From NCBI RefSeq assembly GCF_030848805.1, contig NC_092362.1:19327642-19391641 (forward strand): a stretch of DNA of 64,000 nt. Reading direction: 5' to 3'. Numbering within the stretch: position 1 is the first letter of the stretch; every line of letters begins with the position of its first letter. This document shows, piece after piece, positions 24,671 to 37,250 of this stretch. Source of the stretch: Temnothorax longispinosus (lineage: Eukaryota > Arthropoda > Insecta > Hymenoptera > Formicidae). The position numbers and the translations under genes are program-made. The notes beneath the pieces are model-generated. The model was not told where the DNA came from. It was given only the letters and a program-made list of their open reading frames with translations, and made no database searches.

Positions 24671-27600
24671 CCTCGACTCGACTCGATTCGCGTGGCGGCG
24701 GCTGATCGATGCGTCGCCATGACGACGCTTCCGCCGCCAGTCATCCAGCTACCTCCGCGCACCCCTCTTTCACGACCTCCTCCTCCTCCTCCTCTACCCC
24801 CGCCGACGCGCCCTCCTGCTGCCGCAGCACCGCCGAGTTACCCTCCCGAGTTAGGTGGATGGGCGAGTGGGTGCCCACTCATCGTGCCGTTTGTTACCGG
24901 CACCGTGATCGTCAGCCACCATGATCCTCTCCGCGAAGCGGTTCGGTTCCGAGAGGTATCGCGATGAGGTCGTCGACGCTGCGCACGACGTTCTCCGATC
25001 CTAATCGACGTCTTCCGGAGACGAACGCCCGGCACGCATTGTCCGAGATCTCCTTTCTTGATGTACGTACATCCTCCAGTCGGAATTCCAGATTTCATTA
25101 TTGTAACGCATACCTTGCGAATCTTAATCACTCGAGACGACAAATTCAATTCTGAATTTGATCACAATCTATCCCCCAACAAACTCGGCTAACGTGCGCG
25201 CAATCAATGACGTTACTCTAGCGATGTTACTTAAATTGAAATCTAGTCGACAATTATTTTTTTCAGATATTTAGAAATAATTTGTCATTATTAAGAGCTG
25301 ATTAACATGACATTATAATAAGAAATAATTGCATACAGGCACGAGGAGACAGAATTAGGTGCACAGGATTTAAAACAACCTATACAATCAAATGTGATAA
25401 TTGATATTGAATCGTTAATTAAAATAATGTTTTTTTCAAAATGAAATTTTTCGACATTTATTATCCCCTCCAAAAATTATAAAATAACTATTAATTTTAT
25501 CGTCGAGAAGTCATTGTATCGGCCCAATTGCCGTTTGATGTATGTAATTTGAATTAGGTTGCACTTGTAAATTGAACAGAAAGATTGCGATAAACTAATT
25601 AGTAAACTGTTTAATATAGTGACGCCAATCGCAATCACGTGTCACATCGATCGATTTGACTCATGTGTGCCTAGGTTATTCTCACAAACAGGGGATGAAT
25701 TAATTACCAGCCGGTGGTGGACGATCTCCGAACAGAGATAGGCATTTTTTAATTTTAATCCTGAGCGACCCCGGGTGGTCCAGCGGCTGGCAGCGTTATC
25801 AGCGCCGCATTCGTCATCCCGCGGCAGGAAAATACGCTCGCGTTGGGTGCGTTAGGTGCGCGCGAGCACGCCGCGGGCGCACGATGTAAATAATCGTTTA
25901 TTGATTAACTGTTTGACTGCGCAAGTCGAGTTAACTATGGCTAATCTCTGATTTGTAACGCCTTCCCACCCTCGCGCGCCGAGGGTGGTTACATTGGTGC
26001 GACGCGGCGGGGCAGGGGGGAAGAGCGACGGTGGGATAGAGACGCGGGTTGCAGGAGGATGCGGGGGGGTAAGTCCCCCTCGGCACGTAGTTTTCGCCTC
26101 TGCAACCCTCCTAGCGCTAACACGGAATTAATATCTCGCGAGTTAGCGCCCCCCCCCCCGTCCCCTTTTCATCCCCCTCGACGGCCCCAAAACGGAAATG
26201 AGCGCGCGGATGCCTCCGCTCTCTCGGTTCTCCGCTTCGCTCGTCTTTTCCCTCGCACACCGTCCCACACCGTTTCTCTCGCTCTCCTCCACTTGCGGTC
26301 CCATTCCTGCTTCTGTCTCCTCTTCGTGTCTCTTCCGCCCCACCTTCGCTTCTGGCATTCTCACCGACGCAACACGTCAGAACTTCCAGAGCCGGTTTAC
26401 CCGACAGATACTTATAGACACTATGCTTAGGAAGAAAACACACGACCCCCAAAAGATACTTGGCGAAGTCGAAGTTAAGCAATGTTTAATTAAATGTCTG
26501 CAAGATGTAACGCTATGCCAACTAAAACTGCAACCTAACTCAACTGTTATCTTATTATATTTGTATATATAATAAATTTTGTACATCTCACAAACTTCCC
26601 AGAAAAATAGTCAATTCATTAAAATCATAAAGTTTCCAATTATAAAATCATATTAATTTCATATTATTGCAACGCGATATGTAAGTTCAATGAAAAATTC
26701 GTTGTTATTTGATGAAGTGTACGTATTTAAAGAATTATATTAAAAAACGACATTGCTTTTAAACTTTTATGTAAAAAAAATCATATTTACAGAGGCATAA
26801 CGAGAGATAAAAATAAAATATAAAATATATAAATAGTATTTTAATTTGGTTTTAAACGTTATATTTGTAAAAGATAAACCTCTAAAAACGAAGATACTCA
26901 TTGCTTGCAAATATCTTTAAACGGCTAGCCCTGCTAACTTCGTAAAACCTAATTTATCTCTTTCTCTGTTCAACGCCGAAATGAGGAAGGCGATAATTAT
27001 TTTTTAAGCCGAATCCGGTGGCGCTTTTCCATTCCATCCTGTCGCTTTCTCCCGCTTTTAAACGCGGCATATGGCGGAGCTACGGTTAAAGTAAAACCGT
27101 TCGCGGAAACTGAACGAGACACACCATTGATCAGAAACGTACCGCAATGTTGAAACGCGTTTCTCTTCAATTAATAAACCAGATACTTTCTTATTCTATA
27201 GTAATTCTAAATTAAATGGTGGTTAATATTTCTAGACTAATTAAAAATATCTACATCTTTGTTTCTCAAAAAACAAATGAAAAACTATATTTCTCTGTTA
27301 ATCTCTTAAGCGGTTTTCGCTAGAATGTTAATTTGAGACTGAAATACAGAGATATCTTCTAATATTGATGATTGAAAAGTTGCAGCAAATAATGATATCA
27401 TGACATTTTCTTTAAAAAGTTAATAAAAAGATTTGTCATTAAAATTACAGACTACGAGTCACTGATATAAAGTAAGAAGTTTCTCTACATTGTCGTAAGT
27501 ATCTTAAAAAAATCGATTTCTTCATTACAGAGCTTAAAAAAAATGCGAGATTATAATAAATCCGGCAGAAGATTATCGGATATTTTAAATAAATAAGAAG

Positions 27601-30600
27601 ATTACCTTTGCCTTTCTTTCATTGAATTGATCTTTAACGATCGTAATTATTTGAATTGTTAAATCCGCGTAGATTCACAATGGAACAAACAGAAACAGAC
27701 ATCCGGTAGGCACGAACAAAAGTATAGCAGTTTGGTTAACCCGGAACGTGCTACGCCGGTCAGAGATATGCAAATTCGCAAATAATTAGGCTGAAGATAT
27801 GAAGCGTGCATTAACTGTTCGGAGATCGGGGATGGATGCGCATTTGGACCTTTGTTTGAGCTCGCGATTGCATTCTTGCGTAACGTAATTGATGGCCTTC
27901 GCTTCTGTACGCACCCTACGCACCCTTATACCGCTACTATACGCAAGTCTTCCCGAATCCGCAGTCGAAATCATCAGAACATAAAGACTGCATAAAAAAA
28001 ATTTGAATATTTTGCTAATTAATACTTCATATTGTAAAAAATATTTGTTAATTAATACTTTAGATGTATGAAACATTCTTTTGAGATGGAAAAGCTATCA
28101 AATGTTCAAAATGTTTTGTGCTTTTCTAATATTTAACGATTCTTTACTGCCTGAAAATATTAGATTTAGAAATGCTTGAATATAAAAGTAGTTTTTTACT
28201 TCTTCCAAGAGATACAAATACGTTCTTTATCAAAATTGGATTTTCTATTATATTCACCGATTATTATTCAAATTAGTTGTCATCGTCCTTCGCTTGAATA
28301 CGGCGAATAGTAAATGTGATTATCCATTGAAGGCAGACTTCGTGTTAACGTATGGCTTTGTATCACTGCCGCATGCAGGCCAGTAAACATGCCACAGGAA
28401 CGCGTTTGCCAGTGGACTTTAAAATGCTACGCAAAGAATCTCCCTAAAGAATCACTCAGGCCACTTGTCGAAAGCCGTACCGAGATATCAGCCAGAAGAT
28501 CCGTCCATATACATTGCGATTATTTAGTTTACTATTTACGATGCCTTCCTTCAGCACACAAATACCTTATGGTCTTTTTTAAGAATAAAATTATTGGTGA
28601 ATTGACAACCCCAAACCAAACTGTTGTATTTTTGTTCATGTCTACTGAATGTCAATTTTTGTTTGAAAAAAATCAACTTCAAATAAAAAAAATATATCTT
28701 GGTCTTTCTAAAGTTTCATGTATATTATCAGCTTCATTAATATTGTTACGTGATTTCTAAAAAAGAAATATATGTTCCTTATTATACTATCTATCACATA
28801 CATATAACAAAAAATCTAGCGTGAAAATAAAGCAAAATGATAAAAACGGATGCAACGCATTATGCGTTCGTCGACGCATCGTCAGAGAAGAATTTAACTA
28901 TGTAGAATTATAAACAATATTGAAGTAACGTAGGGTTATACGCAGACATCTTTGTATCGTAATGGATATAAAATTACGTTACCCTATATATGTTGCCCTT
29001 TAAAACGCAAATATAACGCGGACATCGATATTCTCCAAATCGATCTTGTGTACATTTCTTCCTCACACGACATTACAACCTTGTATCAAGGATCGGATTT
29101 CGTTTCCCGCGGGATGTCGTCTACGAGCGGATTCGTTCCAACCGTGGAGCTATCAGTAAACGCGGCGAGAATTATCGGTACACCGAAACGACACCGATGT
29201 CGGGTGTAACACGCGTGTATCAACGAGAGACACGCTATCCTACTATCTGCACCGTCGGGCGGTTTGAGCATATTGTACAAATTGAATGCGAGGAATTATC
29301 TGGCGAGCGACGGGGAGAGGAGATATGTATCATCGCGCACTTAAGCGGCCCCCAAACGTAACAAAGTGACACGGTTCTTATCGTGTTATGGACCGAGAAA
29401 AGGGCGAAGAAGAGAAAAGACGGGCGAGGGGAGGGGAAGAGGGCAAGGGCCGCTGTACGCTGCGAGAGTGTGCTAGCACTAGAAACGAAGGGAGGGCGGA
29501 AAAGAGAGAAGGGTGGAGTGCTGCGGCGGGGTGTGTGTGTGTGTAACTGGCTCCCTCGTTCCATGCCCTACCTCGCGGCTATGCGTCTCGCGGTACAATA
29601 GCTGGCGGCCCGTCATGTTTCATGCCGCGCACAATGATACTACGCGCACCAACACCATCCGCGTACCGCCGCGTCCCGCAGTGCCGCGAGCGCGCGAGCC
29701 GTAATACCGCTTCGGCACTCCGTTACATCTCGAGATAATGCACGGAGGGGGTTGAAGCAGGCACGCGGCCGGCCTGCCGGCTTCCTCCGGCATCCAAGTG
29801 CCTCCTCAAGACCGATCGACGATAGCACTCGTCCGGGCTCGACCGGCTCTACTGCTCTTCTAATTGAGCTAATCGCCGTAGCGAGCCTGCCAGGATATTC
29901 CCTCCGTTATCGAGACACGCGGATTCTATTAGGCCCTGTCCGTTCCGGGATGCAATTCCACGCTCTTTTTTATCCGCTTTTCTCGAATATTTATTTGAAA
30001 AATTTCGTTTTAGCAACAAGCGTGTTGTAACTAATGTAGACTAGTTTATTTTTAATTATTTCAAAGCTATGTAATAGCCATATATTTTAGTCTCAATTTT
30101 GTTTGACAGATGTAACAAATCTTTTGAGATTAATCTAATGCAGCTACTTTCCTTTGTCAAGAGTATAATTGACCGTCAACTTTTTTTCACGGTTGTTAAT
30201 TTGCACTATTAATTCTCCGAGAAGACCGACTTTCGATATACTCATGATACTTTCACCCTAAATAATTCGCAACTTTCCACTCGATTATCGGTGCGACGTG
30301 CTTCACGAGGAGAATACGCTCGGGAACAACGTCGAACACGGCGAATAGGGGGTGGCCCACCGGGGATGGCCGATGCAGAAAAACGACGATGGATCCCACC
30401 CGCGGGGTGCATTTCAACCCCCGGCGTGCCGCGCGCTCGCGGGCACTCGAGAGTGATCGCGCGTTAAATGCGCCGCCGGGCGTACGCGGTCGCGTGTCGT
30501 GCGCGTGCCCTTTTATCGGGGGAAGGGGGGGAAGGGGTGCCTACTCTCGAAACGACGTACGCGACGGACACCTACGAAAGAGAGACGGGGCACGCGGCCC

Positions 30601-32884
30601 CGCGTGCGTATATGCGTGTGCGTGCGAGCTGCGGAACGAACGTACGCGTCATAGTCGCTACCTCCTGGGCCTTCTACGCCCGCACGACGGGGATATCACC
30701 GTGGCGTGAATCACGGTTATAAACAGCAAATGACTCCTGTCGATGTGCCCGCACACGCAGCCGTTAGCCACTTTCAGTCTTCGACGATCATCACCGTCGC
30801 TCTACTCATCAATCGCGCTCGACGTTTTTTTTTTCCGCGAACCGAATCTTGTAGATACGCGAAATGCTTCAATTTCATAGGTGACTTCATTGTCGGAATT
30901 AAAATGATCGATGCGCTACTTGTTTCGTGTTCATTTAGCACTCATTTATTGCTACTTCAATTGGAGATGATATAATGATAAATATTAAAATATTAATTTA
31001 ATTATTTTAGCGACCGCATTAATGCAATCAGTTTCCATTGTTTTGAACTTATCGCATGTTATATAAATGGCCTTGTTCTTGCGTTCAATCATCACCGTAG
31101 AATTTTGATTTATCGGATATCAAAGAATTTTATTTAGATATCACCCGGATTGAATTGGCTGTGACAATCATTATAAAATAGTGAAAATTGTGTGTTCATA
31201 TATAATAAAATTGCATAAAAAGAGATACGTGTATGTACATATATCCAGGTACATTTCAAATATATATTTATAAAAATTTCATAATTAAAATATAACAACA
31301 GTACAAAATATAAGCTAAACATCAAAGTGTCAGTTTCACATACTTGAACCGAATTATGAATGCAAGTATACCCATAGAATGCGATATTTTCTAATAATAA
31401 TAAATAAAAATTCCCAACACGGTATGCACAAGATTATAGATAGATTTATGAATTTTATAGTGTATAATCGCGTTTTTATTCTTATACCATTGGAAATCAG
31501 TGCAATTATGATAAATATTGCAATTACTACGCATGCAATATAAGAATATAATAATCTGTTCTTTTTGCTGCTTATAATATTTGCAAAATTGTGGAGTTGA
31601 TATATTTTGTGTATATATAAATATATAAACTCTACATATTTGTACATAAATTTTATTTGTATTTTATTTTAATAGTTATGAGAAAAGATAGCGCATAGAA
31701 ATTGAGATAATTATTTTATTTTGAGCCGAAAAATAATTAGCCAATTTCCTAGTAACAATATATGATCGTATACAATAATATGGGAAAATGATGTATACAT
31801 TCTACAATGCTATAAAGTCCAGAAAAAGCGTAATTAAAGCGTAAGAAGAACAGATTATTTGTAAAATGGATTTAAAGTCACTCATCATTTCGCGACGTCC
31901 CTCGACGTCCACCGATGCATCTTCTGCTGCACTTAAATCCACGATGGTAATCGGAAGTAATTCAGGAGGGTGTATTCCCGCGTTGTCCCATGTTGATTGC
32001 GCACTTCACATAAACACTCGCGACTCGCGACACGAAATTTACAAAATTGCAATTTTAACAAATCACGTAAACGAAATAATTAGCGAAAGTTTGCGATAAC
32101 TCTTGTAAATTAATTTCTGTTTGAAATAATCGCGAGGACAAATAGATATGAATGAGAGATAGAAAACTACAAGAGAAGAGCTAAATCGCGGAATTTATCA
32201 ATGCGCTCAGGTAATCGCATATTCAGTTAACTTTCACGAATTTAATTTCATAAAATTTACGATTCTTTCACGCAACATGAACATTATTATTTAAAAAAGT
32301 ATAAGTTGAGAAGTGAACGAGAAGAATCAAAAACTAAAAATTGCAGAATCTTTCAAGATGAGCAAAATAATAAATAATTACGGTTTTATCACGAATTTAC
32401 GTGGTTACCTCGTTACATACGAGGTTCAAAGTTTTTTATTAAATAATTTCGATGCTAAAGCTGTGTCCATGCTGAAAATTTAAAGCGTCGAGAGTAGATT
32501 AACAATATAAGTCACAATAAAAAATTACACAGAAAAAGAATCATATTTATATTCGTAATAAATCATATCTTATAGGAAATTAATTCTTATTTAAGCCAGA
32601 GACATCAAATTATTTATTCAATCCCAATTATGTGACTTGTGAATCGAGTCAACCATTTTATAAAAATTTTCTTTTTACGTTTTTTTAAGTATGTTATATT
32701 GACGATTACTTTTACTTTCTAAAAGTACTTCTACTTATAAAAAATTACTTATACTTCTTTCTCTCTTGACGCTTTTTACGTGAAAATTCGAATCTACATG
32801 TAAAAATTTATACATGCAATAAATCGCACTGATTTCCGAGACAGCGATTTCGGAAAAAACCATCACCCATACCCTAAATTCTAC

Positions 32885-32929
32885 TCACTCATACGCCGAT
32901 TCAGGACCAGCCATATCTCGCACTTGGAT
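32885..32929 (-). other. Candidate minus-strand exon following 33301-33188
   Basis: On the minus strand a TTTGTTACAG acceptor precedes 32929. In the frame of the previous candidate exon the segment reads IQVRDMAGPESAYE and then a stop at 32887-32885. A GTGAGT donor overlaps that stop (intron from 32888), so the segment may be internal instead of terminal. If terminal, an AATAAA on the minus strand near 32.61 kb could end the transcript. No known protein family is recognised. Confidence 0.3.
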
Positions 32930-33187
32930 CTGTAACAAATACAAGATTCCGAATTAAAATAGAGAATATATTACTTTTATGAAATATGTCAATTATTAAG
33001 ATTAATTACTTTAACAAAGAAATATGCATGTTATATAAATTCTACATATAAAGAATCTTGAATATACATATAGAATATTTAACGTTTTTTAAAGTTATAT
33101 AATTATTTAATAATTCCGAAGAGAGAGGACATGTATCAAAATAATTAAATTTTAACCGTGAAATGTTGAAATAAACACGAAACTTAC

Positions 33188-33301
33188 TTTTGGGCTGGTC
33201 CTGCTCGGCCTGAACCGCATCCTGCGGTGCTGCATCTGCATCCGTCCAGTTTCGCGAAAGTTACGCTTCACTATTCCTCTCTTCGTTTTAACGCTCGTTA
33301 C
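33188..33301 (-). other. Candidate minus-strand exon, open in one frame, antisense inside Ets intron 2
   Basis: On the minus strand a GTGCGCAG acceptor precedes 33301 and a consensus CAAAA|GTAAGT donor follows 33188. The 114 bases are GC-richer than the flanks and are open in one frame (38 codons, basic, rich in Arg, Met and Gln), phase 0 at both ends. The frame continues in phase into the candidate exon at 32929-32885. In-frame ATGs occur inside the exon. If these were the whole coding region the peptide would be only 32 residues, so a non-coding antisense RNA is as likely as a small protein. The product is not recognised. Confidence 0.4.
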
Positions 33302-36229
33302 CTGCGCACACGAAATAGTTATAATTTAACAACAGATATCTCTAAATAATTATTTTACAATTCAAAGAATTTCATTTTATTTAGAAATATATTTGCATTT
33401 ATGTACTTCTTAATTTTGATTTATTGATAATATTTTAGCAAACCAATATTGACTTAATTAATACTACCGCTTTTATTTTAATTTATTATTATTTTTTAAA
33501 TATCAATTACTGTACTCAATTCAGCAAAATGTATTAAAAAATATTAATATTCTATAATTATTAATATTATCGACAATGATATCTGTAAAAAAATAGAATT
33601 ACATTAGGACATATTGTCAATTCAACACTTTGTGTAACGCAATTGCAAATATACCGTTTATTTTGTATAAAATATATTAATAATTATAATTAAATAAAGA
33701 TGAGAGAGAGTCCGATACATATTATAAAATTTATTTAGATCCGTTAGAAATAAAATTCCAGTATATTATAAAATTTATAAAAAATAGATATTAATTTTTA
33801 CGAAAAAGCTATCGACAAGGAACTATTATCGTATTAACTTATTAATCTCAATATCAATCACGTCAATTATAACTTTGATATATTAATAATAATTCTTTGC
33901 ATTATGCCGAATATTACTGTACATACATTACGACGTATTGTTCCAACAAAATACCATAAAGAAATAGAATTGTTATAAATCGCAATATCCTTTTAATTGA
34001 AAAACTGTTTTACGTGTGCCAGTACGTGAAATATTGCGATATTCTGTGGCGAATATTACTGCGCGTTTGTTCGTTACGAACGGAGTGTGTGGACCTCGCG
34101 CGATTTTAACATTTGACGCGCGCTTGCGACGCGTCTTAGCGGCCGAGAGCGTCCTACCCTCACGCTTCACTGAATCGGAATCCGTAGACGATACGGTCAT
34201 CAATGCCTTTGTACTCCTTCCCCCTCCCCCCAGCTCTCGCGCAATACAACAGAAAGACCGGAGTAAATGTATAAACGAAAAATATACTTGGTGCGAGACG
34301 CTGTCGCGCGTTTCTTGATCAGTTCGTAAGTAATTTATGGATTACAAAATTGTCAGAGAAGAAAAGAGATTTATACTCATCAAATATGATTAAATGCTAA
34401 TTAATTGTGAAATATATAAACAGATTTATCATGAATAAAATTATACATAAAAATGTAACTGTCTTATACAAAATTAATCGGAATATTAAATGAGTATTTC
34501 ATCGCGTAACGCATTGCGTTATATATTAAAGGGAGAAAGAGAGATAAATATTAAATATATATAATGATTAAAAAATGATAAATTCTTGTTATATAAAAAA
34601 TTTTTCATTAAAAGATCAATTATAGTAAATAAATAAAAAAAAATGTTAATAATAATAATCAAGTATATAGTTAAATAGTAGTAAAACAGGTATTTATCGA
34701 AATGTACTATTGTTCAAGCAGGATATTTACACTTGTTGTATAATCGACTATAAATAGAGAAACTTGGATTGAAAATACTCTGGATATATAAAGTTGCAAA
34801 TTAAACTACGTTAATGCCGGACGCGGATAACAGAAAACAGAATGGTTTGCACGCATTTGTATGCGGCGCCATAAAGTTTCTTCGTCATTAGAATAATAAT
34901 AATGATAAATAGTTAATTAATTAAGACAGTTTCATATTTTCGTGGAATAAAGCAGATTTTATGCAAATGCCGTTGCTACGCCCCAGGCGCAAGAGGTATA
35001 ATTACAACGAAAATGTAAATTTCTCATTAATAACGAGGTCGCCGTGTAATTCCGAAATGAACAGGGCGCACGTTCCTGTAATTATTATAATTCTGCAATG
35101 ATATAATCATGCGTTGTTGAATAGCCTCCATCGACAAGCAGCAGCTGCGTCTATCGATTATTCGCGAGGACATAGCACGCCAAAATATAATTCTACAGAA
35201 TTTCATAGAGAGAAAGAGAGGGAGGGAGAAACAATATTCGTAAAACTGACGGTTTGAATCTCTCGTCGAGACCACCTTTTTATTTTATATTTTATATTTT
35301 TCATATTTTCACGTTTTCAAAAAACCCAGGCGATTTATAACGAAATTATTCGAACGAAAAGCTTTATCGGTAAATACAGAGGTTTCAAAAACTTGAAGAT
35401 ATGGAAAGATCTCGATATGTACCTGAGCGGTCAGCTAGAAAGCCAATGCTGCATGGATAGTAAAGAATTTTCCATATCGACCAATAACGGGATTTTTTAT
35501 CTATTCAGAAACGAATAGGCAGTATCATATCGGGGAAAAAAGTAGCAAACATAAAAAGTAATGTTAGCAATATATCTTCTCTTTTTATCAAGGTATATAA
35601 TAAAAATGACTATAGGAATTACTTATTTAATTAGAATGGAAAAATCGATATGCATTCGTTGATCAAGAATGGTTTTTAAAGATAAGAATTTTAAAAATCG
35701 CATCGATTTTGCATTGAAAATAAAAATAATGAATTAAGAAGAAAGTTGAATTAAGGTACATAAGGGCAAAAGGGCTATCAAACGTCTCATTAAAAAATTT
35801 CTCTTTTCTGTTTTGAAAAAAAAAATTAAAAAATTCTGAAACACTAAAAAATGTTTAAATAAAAAGAGAAAACAATAGAAACAATAGCTATTCAAAGTGG
35901 TATAAGAGCTTTAGTTCAAAAAATGTTTTAACCAATATCCTAATTGCCATCTCATTTGAAGATTTTCAAGAGTAGGTACTTCTAAACTTCGGAAACACCG
36001 CTAATCTATCGGCGCAGAAAGAAACTTCGAAGATAATAATATTAATTTTGACAAATAAGCTCTGTTCGAATTCAAACAAGTTATTGAATTTCATTGAACT
36101 TGTCGGATTACGTACAACATTATACATTATTTTTGAAAGAGGAAAAAGTAATACGTAATTCAGTCTTCAATGAATTAATACTCTCGCTAAAGAGACAACT
36201 CGGTTAAAAGCACAGATTGAGTAGACTCT

Positions 36230-37250
36230 GACTTCTGTGTCTCAGTCGTTCCGTCACCGGGACAACTCTCGCCGGTGCGGCGACACGCCGGCGTACGAGT
36301 GCGCGGTTCTCGCGAGAGCGCGTGTTACCGCAGAGGGTTTGTTCCCGGAAGGGAACCGGTGGCACGTCGTTACCGGGGCAAACTACGTCGTCGACAAGCG
36401 CCGGTCGGTAAGTGCAGGAGGTCCGGTGCACGTCGGCCGCGTGCTCCCGGTCGGCCGTCCACCCCCCGGTCGCCGCGCCTCCGCCTCCCGTCGCCACCGG
36501 ATGCCGCGATGCGGGGCACCGCCGCGGCGGCTGCGGCCGCTCCCGCCATGCTCGCGGCACGCAGGCGCGCTTCCGCCCTTTCGTACGCGGGGGGTGTCGA
36601 TCACCCCCGCAGGCCCGGCCCTCGTAACGCGGCGCGGAACCAACCCCTGTGCGACCTCGGCGCCCTTCGGGGGCGGAGACCTCGCCCGCTGGCCCTCGTC
36701 GATCGGGCGCGTCCTGTCTGCCCCCGGCGACGTCGTCGTCCGTCTCGCGCGAGCCGGCAGTGTCACTCGGAGCGGGTCGGCAAGATGATCGGCGCCCCTA
36801 TTGGCGCGCAGTCCACGTACAGTACGCTCGTGCAGACGACGACCATCGGCGAAACGAGAATAACAATACGCGACGCTGTCCACCTCGCCGCCGTTCGAGG
36901 GTGAGACGTTAGCTGAGACCACGTTCGTTGCTGATATGACCACGTTTCTCACCACGTCGTCGCGCCTCGTGCCGCAGCAGCTAATCCGCAAGTTGACGAC
37001 CAGGGTGCCACGATAAGGGCGGCAGCTGAGTCGCGTAAAAAATACCGCCGCAACCGCAGGGGGAAGCAGCTGAAGCCGCGCGTCGCGACGCGGATATACC
37101 GCATCGCGCGATGCTGGACCTCAAGAGCAGCGGTACCACCGCGGCGGAGCTACCACGCACCACGGCGTTCACCAATCTATCGATGCTGTTCGCCGGTACG
37201 TTCGACGTTCCGCTCTGTGCCCCATTCACCCCGTTTGTGTAGGCGAAATC
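36230..37250. other. CpG island inside intron 2
   Basis: This is the most GC-rich block in the window, with long overlapping frames in four or more phases (for example 36275-36904 plus, 36383-36991 minus). Mutual overlap and biased composition (Arg, Pro, Ala) mark these frames as by-products of few stop codons. The block begins with the candidate internal first exon at 36244. An alternative promoter is the most reasonable reading. Confidence 0.5.
36244..36407 (+). other. Candidate alternative non-coding first exon (internal promoter)
   Basis: TCTCAGTCG at 36240-36248 fits the insect TCAGT initiator. The following 164 bases contain no ATG and end at a strong donor, GTCG|GTAAGTGC, with the intron from 36408. 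This repeats the layout of the candidate distal first exon at 4476-4717. Direct splicing to the 60-nt exon at 40261 would place an out-of-frame ATG first, so such a message would need another exon, skipping to 52731 (first in-frame Met 138), or downstream initiation. It could also belong to a different transcript. Confidence 0.35.

Noticed and set aside
26440..26500. 5S rRNA-like GAAGTTAAGCAA match
   Set aside because: The similarity is a dozen bases; the other conserved 5S elements are missing.
28389..28760. 123-codon plus-strand frame with more normal composition
   Set aside because: No recognisable domain, no promoter or splice signals noticed, and its second half is AT-rich sequence translated by chance.
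36237..36991. Frames of 183, 209 and 202 codons in the CpG island
   Set aside because: Three overlapping frames on two strands with biased Arg/Pro/Ala content; they reflect low stop-codon density in GC-rich DNA.
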